Notes: generated from the sequence alone by a model not told the origin. Numbered from the stretch's first letter, positions 33,886-42,626 are shown. The stretch is 64,000 nucleotides of DNA from an uncultured Roseateles sp. (GCF_945956965.1 NZ_CAMFJS010000020.1:1-64000); one strand, 5' to 3'. Numbers and translations are program-made.

Positions 33886-34596
33886 TCAGGACCACAGCTC
33901 CAGCGGCGGCTCACGCGTCAGCGCCCGCAGGATGTCGCTGCGCGACAAAAAGCCGATCAGCGCGCTTTGCTCATCCAGCACCGGCATGCCGGGCAGGCGG
34001 AAGTCCAGCAGGGCTTGCGCCACTTCCCGCAAGGGCGTGTCGGGGTGGGCGCTGGGCACCGGCGTCCACATCGCCGCCGACACCGGGCGCTTGAACCAGG
34101 CGGCCCAGGCCGCGCTGTCCTCCAGGTCCAAAGGCGTGGGCAGCAAATCGCCACGCAATAGCAAGCCCACCAAATGCCCGGCGGCATTGACCACTGGCGC
34201 CTGCCCGACTTTGGCCTCGCTCAGTCGCGCCAGGCCTTCGGCCAGGCTGGCGTCTTGCTGCACCGTGACCAGTTGGCGGCTCATCAGCTCTTCCACCAAG
34301 CGCAAAGGCTGGCGCGGCGCATCTGCAGGTACCCGGGCCTGGGCTTTGGCATAAAGCGCCAGGGCATCGCGCGGCAAGGGCTCCTCCGCCATCATGGGGG
34401 CATCGGGCTGGGGCTCGGCGCGCACCACGCCGCTGGGCAGGCCCGGCCAGTCCGGCGTGGAGCCAGCATCGCTGCCGCGGGCCCGCACCGGCGCCACCGC
34501 CCGCGCACGCGCCACCGCTTGCACCGGGCCCAACGAACGCAGGCCTTCGAGGGGGCCGCTGTAGATGCGGCCGTTGATGCCGTAGACAGTAAACAT
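33886..34596 (-). CDS. CBS domain pair protein
   Basis: 236 residues. The N-terminal 95 or so residues are low complexity (Ala/Arg/Pro) and begin MFTVYGINGRIYSGPLEGL. Two CBS domains follow: LVEELMSRQLVTVQQDASL to LVGLLLRGDLL, and VSAAMWTPVPSAHPDTPL to LIGFLSRSDILRAL. CBS pairs bind adenine nucleotides and act as energy sensors or regulatory modules; no catalytic partner domain is fused. It ends 3 bp from the convergent MtfA-like stop, and lies downstream of a diguanylate cyclase gene on the same strand. Confidence 0.85.
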   Translation of the reverse strand: MFTVYGINGRIYSGPLEGLRSLGPVQAVARARAVAPVRARGSDAGSTPDWPGLPSGVVRAEPQPDAPMMAEEPLPRDALALYAKAQARVPADAPRQPLRLVEELMSRQLVTVQQDASLAEGLARLSEAKVGQAPVVNAAGHLVGLLLRGDLLPTPLDLEDSAAWAAWFKRPVSAAMWTPVPSAHPDTPLREVAQALLDFRLPGMPVLDEQSALIGFLSRSDILRALTREPPLELWS

Positions 34597-34720
34597 GCGA
34601 GTCAGCCCTGTGGGTCGGTTAGCGTGTTGGCGTGATGGCGCGCTGGATCAGCGCAGTGCCGTGCCGCTCAGTTCAAGCGGCGCGCCGCCGCAGTCTCGCA
34701 CGGCTGCCGCACCGGCTCAA

Positions 34721-35866
34721 TCAATGCGCAACCTGATTGCGGCCGCCGACTTTGGCGCGATACATGGCGGTATCGGCCGCGCCCACCACGGTATCGGCCG
34801 TATCGGTGGGCGAGATCAGCCCGCCCCAGACCCCGATGCTGATGGTCACGCTGATGGTCTGATGCTCCCAGCTCGTCTTGCTGCCCGCCACTGCTGCGCG
34901 CAGGGCTTCGGCCAGCACCAGGGCGCCCTCCAGGCTGGTGTCGGGCAGGATGAGCAGGAATTCCTCGCCGCCAAAACGGCCGATCTGATCCTGCTCACGC
35001 AGGCGCGACTGCAGGGTTTGGGCGACAGACTGCAAGACCTTGTCGCCGGCCAGATGACCGTAGTTGTCATTGACGTGCTTGAAATGGTCGATGTCCATCA
35101 TCAATACACTCAAGACCTGACCCTGGCGTCGGGCACGGGCCACGGCCATGGACAGTTGATCAGCGATGGCGCGGCGGTTCTGCAAGCCGGTCAACATGTC
35201 TTGCATGGCCAGCTCGAAATTACGCCGCTCGGCCCGATCCATGATCATGTAGATGAAGCCCAGGGAATTGCTCAAGACGCCCAACAAGGCCGCCACGATC
35301 AAGAGCGCCACGGCACGCTCGCTGCCCAGCGCCGCATGGGCGATGGGCACCTCGCCGGCCACCAGCACCAGTCGCGCCAGCAGAGTCAGCAACACAAAGG
35401 CGAAGGCGGCCACCAGCATGAAGCGCCCGCGCCCTTGATGCTGCGGCCGAGGGGCGAGCAAGACCCGCAGAATCAAAGCAATCTGCAACATGAAGACAAG
35501 GCTGACGCAAAACACCCGCAATCGCAGTTGCTCAAACAGCACAAACGCCGATAGCGGCGCCAGCAAGGCCGGCAACCACAGCCAGTAGTTGCGCTGCATC
35601 ACACCGTAAAAGCGCCGCAGCGCCAGCAACATCAAGACCAAGGTGCTGGCATAAGCCGCCGAATTGGCGGTGACGGCCCAGCGCGCCGACATCAGATTGC
35701 CCGCACCGAACAGCAGTTGCGCGACGGTGAATGCCCCCAAAGACCAGGCCCAGGCCCAACGCGGATCCTCAGGTGGCTGGCCCCAGGCCATGACGCAAAT
35801 CCATAGCCCCATCAACAGCGACATGAGGCTGACCACGACAAACAGTGTCGGCACATCCAGGTTCAT
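34721..35866 (-). CDS. Membrane diguanylate cyclase (GGDEF)
   Basis: 381 residues. About seven hydrophobic segments in the first 205 residues form an integral membrane sensor of unknown ligand. A GGDEF domain follows from about residue 215: DMLTGLQNRRAI, VLMMDIDHFKHVNDNYGH, then the active site RFGGEEFLLI. The inhibitory site RxxD is present as REQD five residues before GGEEF, so product feedback by cyclic di-GMP is expected. DTAMYRAKVGGRNQV ends the domain. Active-site variant GGEEF is common in active enzymes. Confidence 0.92.
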   Translation of the reverse strand: MNLDVPTLFVVVSLMSLLMGLWICVMAWGQPPEDPRWAWAWSLGAFTVAQLLFGAGNLMSARWAVTANSAAYASTLVLMLLALRRFYGVMQRNYWLWLPALLAPLSAFVLFEQLRLRVFCVSLVFMLQIALILRVLLAPRPQHQGRGRFMLVAAFAFVLLTLLARLVLVAGEVPIAHAALGSERAVALLIVAALLGVLSNSLGFIYMIMDRAERRNFELAMQDMLTGLQNRRAIADQLSMAVARARRQGQVLSVLMMDIDHFKHVNDNYGHLAGDKVLQSVAQTLQSRLREQDQIGRFGGEEFLLILPDTSLEGALVLAEALRAAVAGSKTSWEHQTISVTISIGVWGGLISPTDTADTVVGAADTAMYRAKVGGRNQVAH

Positions 35867-35980
35867 GATTCATTCTAGGGGCCGGCCCCCAGGGTCGCAG
35901 TGATTCGGCCGCCAAGATTGGCGCCTGAATTCAGGCGACAACAACAGCCTGGGTGGCCAAGCGGCCAAAGCCACGGCAAG

Positions 35981-36877
35981 TCAGGCCAGCAAGCGCTCGC
36001 GCAAGCCCTGCAGCGCAGCCGCATCCAGTCGCCCGCTTTGGGCGGCCAGGTCCAGCTGACGCAGGGCCAGTTGGCGGTAAAAGGCCGCATGCTCGCCGCC
36101 CAAGTCGCTCATGGCCTGCAGGTGCGCGGTGACCACCCCGCCATCACCCCGTGAGATCGGCCCCGACAGCGCGCCGGCCAAGCCCCGGGCTTCGGCTGCT
36201 TGCAGCGTGCCCCGGGCCAGCGGCAACAAAGCCTGCAAGGCCTGCTCCGGCGGCAGGCCGATGCGGGCCCAGATTTGCTGCGCCTCGTCCAGCAGCGAGA
36301 GCATGAAGCTGGCGGCATAGCCAGCCGCCGCGTGATACGCCACCCGGCTGCCAGGCGGCAAGCGCAGGGGCTGCATGGCCAGGCGCTGGGCGAAGCCTTG
36401 CAGGCGATCAAGCAGAGGCGGCTCGGCCTCGATCGCCACCACGCTGCCGGCCAGCAAGTGCAAGGCGCGCTCGGGGTCGGAAAAAATCTGCAAGGGGTGG
36501 AAGCCACCGACCTGCGCACCCGCCGCGCTGGCCGCGCGGAGCACGCTGAGTTCGCTGGCGCCGCTGCAATGCACGACGGCTTGGTCGGCACGCCAGGGCA
36601 GGCTTTGCGCCACCGTGGCCAGGGCGTCATCGGGCACGGTCAGAAACACCAAGTCCGCCTCGGCCACGGCGGCCTCAGCCGATAGGGCCTGGCAGCCGGG
36701 GATGCGCGCGGCCAGAGCCTGCGCGCTGGCCGCTTGGCGCGAGGCCACGGCCACCACGGCTAAGCCAGCGCCAGCCAGCGCCCGGGCCAAGGTCTGGCCG
36801 AGGCGCCCGGCGCCGATGAAGGCGATGCGCGGCGAGGGTGCAACGTCGCTCGCCAACGGTCCTTGCGGATCCATCAA
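35981..36877 (-). CDS. DUF2520 family NAD(P)-binding oxidoreductase-like protein
   Basis: 298 residues. N-terminal Rossmann fold RIAFIGAGRLGQTLARALAGAG, then LVFLTVPDDALATVAQ, VVHCSGASELSVL, GGFHPLQIFSD, and a C-terminal helical DUF2520 domain including YHAAAGYAASFMLSLLDEA and GPISRGD. These proteins resemble ProC/F420-dependent reductases and ketopantoate reductases, but no substrate is known for the group. Its start codon overlaps the stop of the methyltransferase-like gene (ATGA at 36874-36877), so the two are translationally coupled. Confidence 0.85.
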   Translation of the reverse strand: MMDPQGPLASDVAPSPRIAFIGAGRLGQTLARALAGAGLAVVAVASRQAASAQALAARIPGCQALSAEAAVAEADLVFLTVPDDALATVAQSLPWRADQAVVHCSGASELSVLRAASAAGAQVGGFHPLQIFSDPERALHLLAGSVVAIEAEPPLLDRLQGFAQRLAMQPLRLPPGSRVAYHAAAGYAASFMLSLLDEAQQIWARIGLPPEQALQALLPLARGTLQAAEARGLAGALSGPISRGDGGVVTAHLQAMSDLGGEHAAFYRQLALRQLDLAAQSGRLDAAALQGLRERLLA

Positions 36878-37722
36878 GGCTTGACGAATTTGAGCGTCAT
36901 GCGATCGCTCTCACCGATGGCCTCGTACTTGGCGCGGTCCTTGTCCTTATTGCCATAGGTCGGCGGCAGGGCCCAAACGCCACCTTCGTGATCGGCCTTG
37001 TCCTTGGGGTTGGCGTTCACCTCCGAGCTGCCCGCCAGCTTGAAGCCCACGCTCTCGGCCATGCGCACCACATAGCTCTGGTGGACATAGCCGCTGCTGG
37101 CTTTTTCATCCTGCACCCGGTCGGCGGGCAGGCGGTGCTCCACCACACCGAAGACACCGCCGGGCTTGAGCGCGTCGAAAGCGCTCTTGAAGGCGGCTTG
37201 GGTCGTGGCCTCGCCTTGCGAGACCCAGTTGTGCACATTGCGGAAGGTCAGCACCAAATCGGCCGAAGCCGGTGCGATATAGCTCAGCTTGCCGGCGGCG
37301 GGGCTGAACACACCCACTTGCACGCGGTCGTAAAGCGCCGGGTTGGCGGCCAGCTTTTCCTGCATGCGCGCGGCGCTGCGCTGGTAATAGGCTTGGGTCG
37401 AGGCCGGGTCATCACCGCCCAGCACCAAGCGGCCCTTGTCGCGCAGATAGGGCGCCAGGATTTCGGTGTACCAGCCGCCGCCGGGCGCCAACTCCACCAC
37501 CGTCATAGTCGGCTTGATGCCAAAAAAGCTCAGCGTCTCGTAGGGATGACGTGCCGCGTCGCGGGCGGCAAAAGCCGGCGTACGATGGCCGGCGGCGATG
37601 GCGGCCTTCAGGCCTTGATCCTCCACCTGCGCGTGTGCCATGGGCGCCACGACAGGCATGCCGAGCAGCACGGTCAGGCTGGCCAGCAGGGCGGTTCGAC
37701 GAGATTTGTGCAGCAATTTCAT
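36874..37722 (-). CDS. Exported class I SAM-methyltransferase-like protein
   Basis: 282 residues from the ATG at 37722; the frame is open to 37827 but MKLLHKSRRTALLASLTVLL is a clear signal peptide, with cleavage near PMAHAQ. The mature part has methyltransferase motif I (MTVVELAPGGGWYTEILAPY), motif II/III region GRLVLGGDD, motif IV SADLVLTFRNVHNW, and GVFGVVEHRLP. SAM is not known in the periplasm, so enzyme activity there is doubtful; a lost-function or sensing role, or cytoplasmic retention, are alternatives. Coupled to the DUF2520 gene. Confidence 0.8.
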   Translation of the reverse strand: MKLLHKSRRTALLASLTVLLGMPVVAPMAHAQVEDQGLKAAIAAGHRTPAFAARDAARHPYETLSFFGIKPTMTVVELAPGGGWYTEILAPYLRDKGRLVLGGDDPASTQAYYQRSAARMQEKLAANPALYDRVQVGVFSPAAGKLSYIAPASADLVLTFRNVHNWVSQGEATTQAAFKSAFDALKPGGVFGVVEHRLPADRVQDEKASSGYVHQSYVVRMAESVGFKLAGSSEVNANPKDKADHEGGVWALPPTYGNKDKDRAKYEAIGESDRMTLKFVKP

Positions 37723-37931
37723 GGTCAAGATGTCTCCGCGCGATGGAACTGAAGATGAAAGAGCCGCGAGTATGGCTTGCCTGAGAAGACCCTGCCAAAA
37801 GCCATGAGCGAAAATGGCGCCATCCACTGTTCAGCGCGGCAGGCCCTGCAATCAGTCATGCAGTCCGCCGCGCCAGCAACACCCCATCCACTGGCGCAGC
37901 AATGCGCCGCACCGGCTCCGCCCTGATCACC

Positions 37932-38276
37932 ATGTCGAACCCATCCGCCTGCCCCGTCTGCACGCTCGAGAACACTTATCGCGACGGCGCGATGAATATC
38001 TGCCCCGATTGCGGCCATGAGTGGAGCGATGAAGCCGCGCAAGACGGCGCGACGGAAGACGGCGCCAAGGTGGTGCGCGATGCCAATGGCCAGGTCTTAG
38101 TCGACGGCGATTCCGTCATCCTGATCAAAGACCTCAAGGTCAAGGGCTCGTCCATCGTGCTGAAAAAAGGCAGCAAGGCCAAGGGCATTCGCCTGGTCGA
38201 CGGCGACCACGATGTGGACTGCAAGATCGACGGCGTCAGCCTCAGCCTCAAGTCGGAGTTCTTGAAGAAGGCCTGA
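37932..38276 (+). CDS. yjdM: YjdM/PhnA family zinc ribbon protein
   Basis: 114 residues from the ATG at 37932; the frame opens 30 bp earlier. The N-terminal zinc ribbon has [10 protein letters not shown] and CPDCGHEW. The rest, [40 protein letters not shown] and [19 protein letters not shown] (quoted in parts), matches the family formerly called alkylphosphonate utilisation protein PhnA. Its true function is not settled and no phn genes are near. It stands alone, divergent from the exported methyltransferase-like gene, and is followed by the 38282-38352 inverted repeat element. Confidence 0.9.
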   Translation: MSNPSACPVCTLENTYRDGAMNICPDCGHEWSDEAAQDGATEDGAKVVRDANGQVLVDGDSVILIKDLKVKGSSIVLKKGSKAKGIRLVDGDHDVDCKIDGVSLSLKSEFLKKA

Positions 38277-38281
38277 AACAT

Positions 38282-38352
38282 TGGGGTCAGAGTCAATTTA
38301 TCTGGGCACACCATCGTCGCGCCGCCAGCGAAACAATTCGACTCTGACCCCA
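38282..38352. repeat. Solo inverted-repeat element (possible RAYT/REP-type remnant)
   Basis: TGGGGTCAGAGTC (38282-38294) is matched by GACTCTGACCCCA (38340-38352): 13-bp perfect arms, extended by AATT on both sides with a one-base bulge, flanking 45 bp of unique sequence. Arms of this GGGGTCAGAGTC type are, to my knowledge, common around REP-associated transposase genes in proteobacteria. No transposase is present here. The right arm is followed by GTTTTT, so the folded element may also terminate yjdM. Confidence 0.6.
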
Positions 38353-38356
38353 GTTT

Positions 38357-38827
38357 TTAGTCCACGGGCAGTGCCGTTTCGTACTTCACTTCGCGCAGCA
38401 CCACATTGCTGCGCACGCTGGCCACGCCGGGCACTTTGAAGACCTGGCTTTGCAGAAACATGTCGTAGGCCTTCATGTCCGGCACCACGACCTTGATGAC
38501 GTAGTCGGCCTCGCCGGTGATGCCGTGGCATTCGATGATTTCGCGGCTGGCCAGCACCAGGCGCTCGAACTGATCCACCGCACCCTCGCTGTGGCGCACT
38601 AGGCTGACATTGGCCAGCACGCAAATATTCAGGCCCAGCTTCTCGCGGTCCACCAGCGCCACATGGCGGCGGATCACGCCCGAGTCTTCCAGCTCCTTGA
38701 TGCGCCGCCACACCGGCGTGGCGGACAAGCCCACTTTGTCGGCCAGGGCCTGGGTGCTTTGCCGACTGTCGGCCTGCAAGGCCTCCAGAATCTGCCGGGT
38801 CGCTCGATCGAAACGCTCACCATCCAT
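38357..38827 (-). CDS. Lrp/AsnC family transcriptional regulator
   Basis: 156 residues from the ATG at 38827, preceded by AAGGTGG; the frame is open to 38872. DNA-binding helix-turn-helix: ALADKVGLSATPVWRRIKEL then EDSGVIRRHVALVDREKLG. The C-terminal RAM effector domain contains EIIECHGITGEADYVIKVVV and MKAYDMFLQSQVFKVPGVAS. Divergent from the indolepyruvate ferredoxin oxidoreductase gene, a pairing that points to control of that gene by an aromatic or branched amino acid (inference). Probable operator dyads lie between the two starts. Confidence 0.92.
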   Translation of the reverse strand: MDGERFDRATRQILEALQADSRQSTQALADKVGLSATPVWRRIKELEDSGVIRRHVALVDREKLGLNICVLANVSLVRHSEGAVDQFERLVLASREIIECHGITGEADYVIKVVVPDMKAYDMFLQSQVFKVPGVASVRSNVVLREVKYETALPVD

Positions 38828-38840
38828 ATCGCCACCTTTT

Positions 38841-38853
38841 GAGATAAATTCTC
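38841..38853. promoter_or_regulatory. Possible Lrp-type dyad near the regulator start
   Basis: GAGA, five A/T bases, TCTC (38841-38853), just upstream of the Lrp-family start. AT-rich centre with short arms, as in many Lrp/AsnC half-sites. Weak by itself but close to the stronger dyad at 38888. Confidence 0.3.
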
Positions 38854-38887
38854 TCATCAAACCCTTCTCCACGGATCAGAAGAGAAA

Positions 38888-38903
38888 CATCAACTGGTTG
38901 ATG
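38888..38903. promoter_or_regulatory. Candidate Lrp/AsnC operator dyad
   Basis: CATCAAC (38888-38894), TG, GTTGATG (38897-38903): 7-bp perfect arms. The right arm contains the TTGATG that serves as a candidate -35 box for the oxidoreductase gene, so a bound regulator would block or contact RNA polymerase directly. Confidence 0.5.
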
Positions 38904-38927
38904 TAAAGAAAAATCTCCGCTTATTCT
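38898..38927 (+). promoter_or_regulatory. Candidate sigma-70 promoter for the oxidoreductase gene
   Basis: TTGATG (38898-38903), 18-bp spacer, TATTCT (38922-38927), ending 18 bp before the start codon at 38946. The start has GGAG with 6-bp spacing. Confidence 0.45.
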
Positions 38928-38945
38928 AAGAATTCGGAGACCGCC

Positions 38946-41900
38946 ATGACAGGCAGCGCAACCCCTTCTGCAGACGCCGTCCCGGGCACGACTACCGCCC
39001 CCGGCCACAGCACCAGCCCCACGCCGGCCCTGCGCCCCTACAAGCTCTCCGACAACCTGGCCGCCACCAGCGGCGCCGTCTTCATGACCGGCACCCAGGC
39101 CATCGTGCGCTTGTTGCTGGCGCAAAAAGCCTCGGATGAGCGCGCCGGCCTGAACACCGCCGGCTTTGTGTCGGGCTACCGCGGCAGCCCGCTGGGCATG
39201 GTGGATCAGCAGCTGTGGAAGGCCAAGAAGTTCCTCGATGCAGCCAAGGTGAACTTCCTGCCCGCCATCAACGAAGACTTGGCCGCCACGGCCTGCCTGG
39301 GCGTGCAGCGCGTGGCGCTCGACCCCAAGCGCACGGCCGATGGCGTGTTCGCGATGTGGTACGGCAAGGGCCCCGGCGTGGACCGCTCGGGCGACGCCTT
39401 GAAGCATGGCAATGTCTACGGCACTTCGGCCCAGGGCGGCGTGCTGGTGGTGTGCGGCGATGACCATGGCTGCGTCTCGTCCAGCACCCCGCACCAAAGT
39501 GATCTGGCCCTGCAGGCCTGGCATATGCCCATCGTCCACCCGGGCAATGTGGCGGAGTACTTGGAGTTTGGCCTGTACGGCTGGGCGCTGAGCCGCTTCT
39601 CCTCCACCTGGGTCGGTTTCAAAGCCATCTCGGAAGTGGTGGAGTCGGGCATGACGGTGGATCTGGACGCGATCCAGACCGACTTCCAGCGCCCCGACCA
39701 TGTGCCGCCGGTGGATCTGCACATCCGCTCGGTGGACCTGCCCTCGCTGGAGCTGGAAACCCGGCTTGAGCACAAGATGAACGCCGTCAAGGCCTTCGCC
39801 AAGCTCAATGCCAGCATCGACAAACACATCGTCGTCAGCCCGCAGGCCACGCTGGGCATCGTCACCGTTGGCAAGGCGCATTACGACTTCATGGAAGTGC
39901 TGCGCCGCCTGCAACTCAGCACCGAGGCGCTGGCCGCCGCCGGCGTGCGGGTCTACAAGGTGGGCCTGGTGTTCCCGCTGGAAAGCAGCCGCATGCGCGC
40001 ATTTGCGCATGGCCTGAGCGAGCTGTTGGTGATCGAGGAAAAAGCGCCGGTGGTGGAGCGCCAGATCAAAGAGCTGCTCTACCACCTGCCCGATGCCCAG
40101 CGCCCCCGCGTGACCGGCAAGAACGACGCCGACGGCGCCCCGGTACTGAGCGCCCTGGGTGAGCTGCGCCCCTCGCGCATCATGAGCACGGTGGCCCAGT
40201 GGCTGGCACGCCTAGGCCCCAGCCTGGACCGACGCGAGCTGGTGCAGGACTTCCTCACGCCCTGCCTGCTAAGCAATGCCGCCGACGGCGTGCGCCGCCA
40301 GCCCTATTTCTGCTCGGGCTGCCCGCACAACACCTCCACCAAGCTGCCCGAGGGCTCGCGCGCCCTGGCCGGCATCGGCTGCCACTTCATGGCCAGCTGG
40401 ATGGAGCGCGGCACCTCCGGCCTGATCCAGATGGGCGCCGAGGGCGTGGACTGGGCGGCGCACAGCCGCTTCACCACCGAGAAGCATGTGTTCCAGAACC
40501 TCGGTGACGGCACCTACTACCACTCGGGCTATCTGGCGATCCGCCAGGCCATCGCCGCCAAGACCAATATCACCTACAAGATTCTCTACAACGACGCCGT
40601 CGCCATGACCGGCGGCCAGCCAGTGGACGGCAGCACCAGCGTGCCGCAGATCGCGCGCCAGGTGGAGGCCGAAGGCGTCAAGAAGCTGGTGATCGTGTCT
40701 GACGAGATCGAGAAGTACGACGCGCACCGCGGCCTCTTCCCCGCCGGCACCACCTTCCACGACCGCAGCGAGCTCGACGCCGTGCAGCGCGAGCTGCGCG
40801 AGATCCCCGGCGTGACCGTGCTGATCTATGACCAGACCTGCGCCGCCGAGAAGCGCCGCCGCCGCAAAAAGGGCGAGTTCGCCGATCCACCCAAGCGCAT
40901 CTTCATCAACCAGGCGGTGTGCGAGGGCTGCGGCGACTGCGGCCAAGCCTCCAACTGCCTCTCCGTCGTGCCGGTGGAAACCGACTTCGGCCGCAAGCGC
41001 AGCATCGAGCAATCCAGCTGCAACAAGGACTTCTCCTGCGTGAACGGCTTTTGCCCCAGCTTTGTCTCGGTGCATGGCGCCGAGCTGAAGAAGCGTCAAG
41101 GCGCAGGCTTCACTGCGCAAGACCTGGCACGCGAACTGGCCGCGCTGGCCGCGCCGCCCAACTGGCAATGGAGCGGCCCGTTCGACTTGTTGGTGACCGG
41201 CGTGGGCGGCACCGGCGTGGTTACCGTGGGTGCGCTGGTGTCCATGGCCGCGCACTTGGAGGGCAAGCAGGCCTCGGTGCTGGACTTCATGGGATTCGCA
41301 CAAAAAGGCGGCTCGGTCCTGAGCTTTGTGCGCCTGGCGCCAACTAAGGAGTTGCTGAACCAGGTGCGCATTGACACCCAGCAGGCCGATGTGCTTTTGG
41401 CCTGCGACAAGGTGGTGGGCGCCTCGCCCGACGCGCTGGGCACCATCAAGCCCGGCCGCACCATCATCGTGGCCAATACGCATGAGCTGCCCACGGCCGC
41501 CTTTGTGCGCAACCCGGACGCGAATCTGCAAGGCGAATCCCTGCTGGCCAAGATGCTGCATGCGGTGGGCGGCGATGCCTCGCTGCTGTCCACCATCGAT
41601 GCGCAGGCGATTGCCCTGAGCCTGATGGGCGACACCATGCCCAGCAACATCATCATGCTGGGCGCTTGCTACCAGCGCGGCCTGATCCCCTTGAGCGAAG
41701 CGGCGCTGATGCGCGCCATCGAACTCAACGGCGTGGCCGTTGAAGGCAATAAGACCGCATTCGCGCTAGGCCGCCTGGCGATAGCCGCGCCGCAGGCCCT
41801 GGCGCGCCTGGGCGGCCAGCCCGAGCAAAAAGTGCAGCTGCTGCTGGGCCAGGACAAGCTGGACGGTGCGGATGGCCTGATCGCCCGCCGCATCGCGCAC

Positions 41901-42566
41901 CTGACGGCTTATCAAGATGCCGCCTACGCAGCGCGTTATGAAGCCCTGGTCAAACGCGTGCGCGCCGCCGAATCCCAGCTGGGCGAGGCAGGCAAAAGCG
42001 AGCGCTTGAGCAAGGCCGTGGCCCGCTACTACGCCAAGCTCTTGAGCTACAAAGACGAATGGGAAGTGGCCCGCCTCTACACCGACGGCAGCTTTGAGGC
42101 CAGCCTGAAGGCGCAGTTCGCCAACTGGCAGTCCTTGAGCTTCCACATGGCCCCGCCGCTGCTGGCCAAGCCGGGTGCGGACGGCCGCGTCAAGAAAGTG
42201 GAGCTGGGCTCCTGGACCTTCCGCGCCCTCAAGCTGATGGCCAAGTTCAAAGGCTTGCGCGGCGGCCCGCTGGACCTGTTTGGCAAGACCGAGGAGCGCC
42301 GCATGGAGCGCGCCCTGATCAGCGAGTACGAAGCCCTGGTGAACGAACTCTTGCAGCACCTCTCGGCCGACAAGCTGGACCTGGCCGTCAAGCTGGCCCG
42401 CCTGCCCGAAAGCATTCGTGGCTACGGCCATGTCAAGCTGGCCAATGTCAGCACGGTGAAGGCGCAGTGGCGGGATCTGCTCGATCGCTTCCACGGCCGC
42501 GTGGCCGAGCCGCTGGCGCAAACCGTGGCCATGCCGCAGCGCGTCAAGAGTGTGAGCGAGCTGTAA
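38946..42566 (+). CDS. Indolepyruvate ferredoxin oxidoreductase, fused alpha-beta type
   Basis: 1206 residues. The alpha part has the N-terminal pyruvate-oxidoreductase-like domain (TAGFVSGYRGSPLGMVDQ near residue 74), the cysteine region YFCSGCPHNTST (about 455) and the thiamine diphosphate site NLGDGTYYHSGYLA to YNDAVAMTGGQ (about 518-560). A ferredoxin-like segment (CEGCGDCGQASNC, then CNKDFSCVNGFC, about 657-703) may hold an Fe-S cluster. The beta part starts near 750 (VTGVGGTGVVTVGALVSMAA), and a C-terminal DUF6537-type domain ends it. The enzyme oxidatively decarboxylates aryl-pyruvates from aromatic amino acids to aryl-acetyl-CoA. Divergent Lrp-family regulator. Confidence 0.93.
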   Translation: MTGSATPSADAVPGTTTAPGHSTSPTPALRPYKLSDNLAATSGAVFMTGTQAIVRLLLAQKASDERAGLNTAGFVSGYRGSPLGMVDQQLWKAKKFLDAAKVNFLPAINEDLAATACLGVQRVALDPKRTADGVFAMWYGKGPGVDRSGDALKHGNVYGTSAQGGVLVVCGDDHGCVSSSTPHQSDLALQAWHMPIVHPGNVAEYLEFGLYGWALSRFSSTWVGFKAISEVVESGMTVDLDAIQTDFQRPDHVPPVDLHIRSVDLPSLELETRLEHKMNAVKAFAKLNASIDKHIVVSPQATLGIVTVGKAHYDFMEVLRRLQLSTEALAAAGVRVYKVGLVFPLESSRMRAFAHGLSELLVIEEKAPVVERQIKELLYHLPDAQRPRVTGKNDADGAPVLSALGELRPSRIMSTVAQWLARLGPSLDRRELVQDFLTPCLLSNAADGVRRQPYFCSGCPHNTSTKLPEGSRALAGIGCHFMASWMERGTSGLIQMGAEGVDWAAHSRFTTEKHVFQNLGDGTYYHSGYLAIRQAIAAKTNITYKILYNDAVAMTGGQPVDGSTSVPQIARQVEAEGVKKLVIVSDEIEKYDAHRGLFPAGTTFHDRSELDAVQRELREIPGVTVLIYDQTCAAEKRRRRKKGEFADPPKRIFINQAVCEGCGDCGQASNCLSVVPVETDFGRKRSIEQSSCNKDFSCVNGFCPSFVSVHGAELKKRQGAGFTAQDLARELAALAAPPNWQWSGPFDLLVTGVGGTGVVTVGALVSMAAHLEGKQASVLDFMGFAQKGGSVLSFVRLAPTKELLNQVRIDTQQADVLLACDKVVGASPDALGTIKPGRTIIVANTHELPTAAFVRNPDANLQGESLLAKMLHAVGGDASLLSTIDAQAIALSLMGDTMPSNIIMLGACYQRGLIPLSEAALMRAIELNGVAVEGNKTAFALGRLAIAAPQALARLGGQPEQKVQLLLGQDKLDGADGLIARRIAHLTAYQDAAYAARYEALVKRVRAAESQLGEAGKSERLSKAVARYYAKLLSYKDEWEVARLYTDGSFEASLKAQFANWQSLSFHMAPPLLAKPGADGRVKKVELGSWTFRALKLMAKFKGLRGGPLDLFGKTEERRMERALISEYEALVNELLQHLSADKLDLAVKLARLPESIRGYGHVKLANVSTVKAQWRDLLDRFHGRVAEPLAQTVAMPQRVKSVSEL

Positions 42567-42586
42567 GGCGAGCTTCTGAGGGGTAT

Positions 42587-42612
42587 GCCTTGGTCGCAAC
42601 CGCGGCCAAGGC
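42587..42612. terminator. Strong hairpin between convergent genes
   Basis: GCCTTGGTCGC, loop AACC, GCGGCCAAGGC: an 11-bp stem with one T-G pair (42587-42612), midway in the 60 bp between the oxidoreductase and the convergent GGDEF-EAL gene. No T-run follows; probably a bidirectional stop or RNA end stabiliser. Confidence 0.55.
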
Positions 42613-42626
42613 CGCTAACTCTTCAC

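Noticed and set aside
35878-35889. GGGGCCGGCCCC palindrome as an operator
   Set aside because: A 12-bp pure GC palindrome is likely by chance at this GC content, and it lies upstream of a gene with no other control signals.
38817-40085. A 422-codon minus-strand frame over the Lrp-oxidoreductase intergenic region
   Set aside because: It covers the regulator start and promoter dyads and has shadow composition; a real gene here would displace two well supported ones.
40269-41561. A 430-codon open frame antisense to the indolepyruvate oxidoreductase
   Set aside because: His/Gly/Ala-rich shadow with no motif, fully inside a gene with TPP and cysteine motifs on the other strand.
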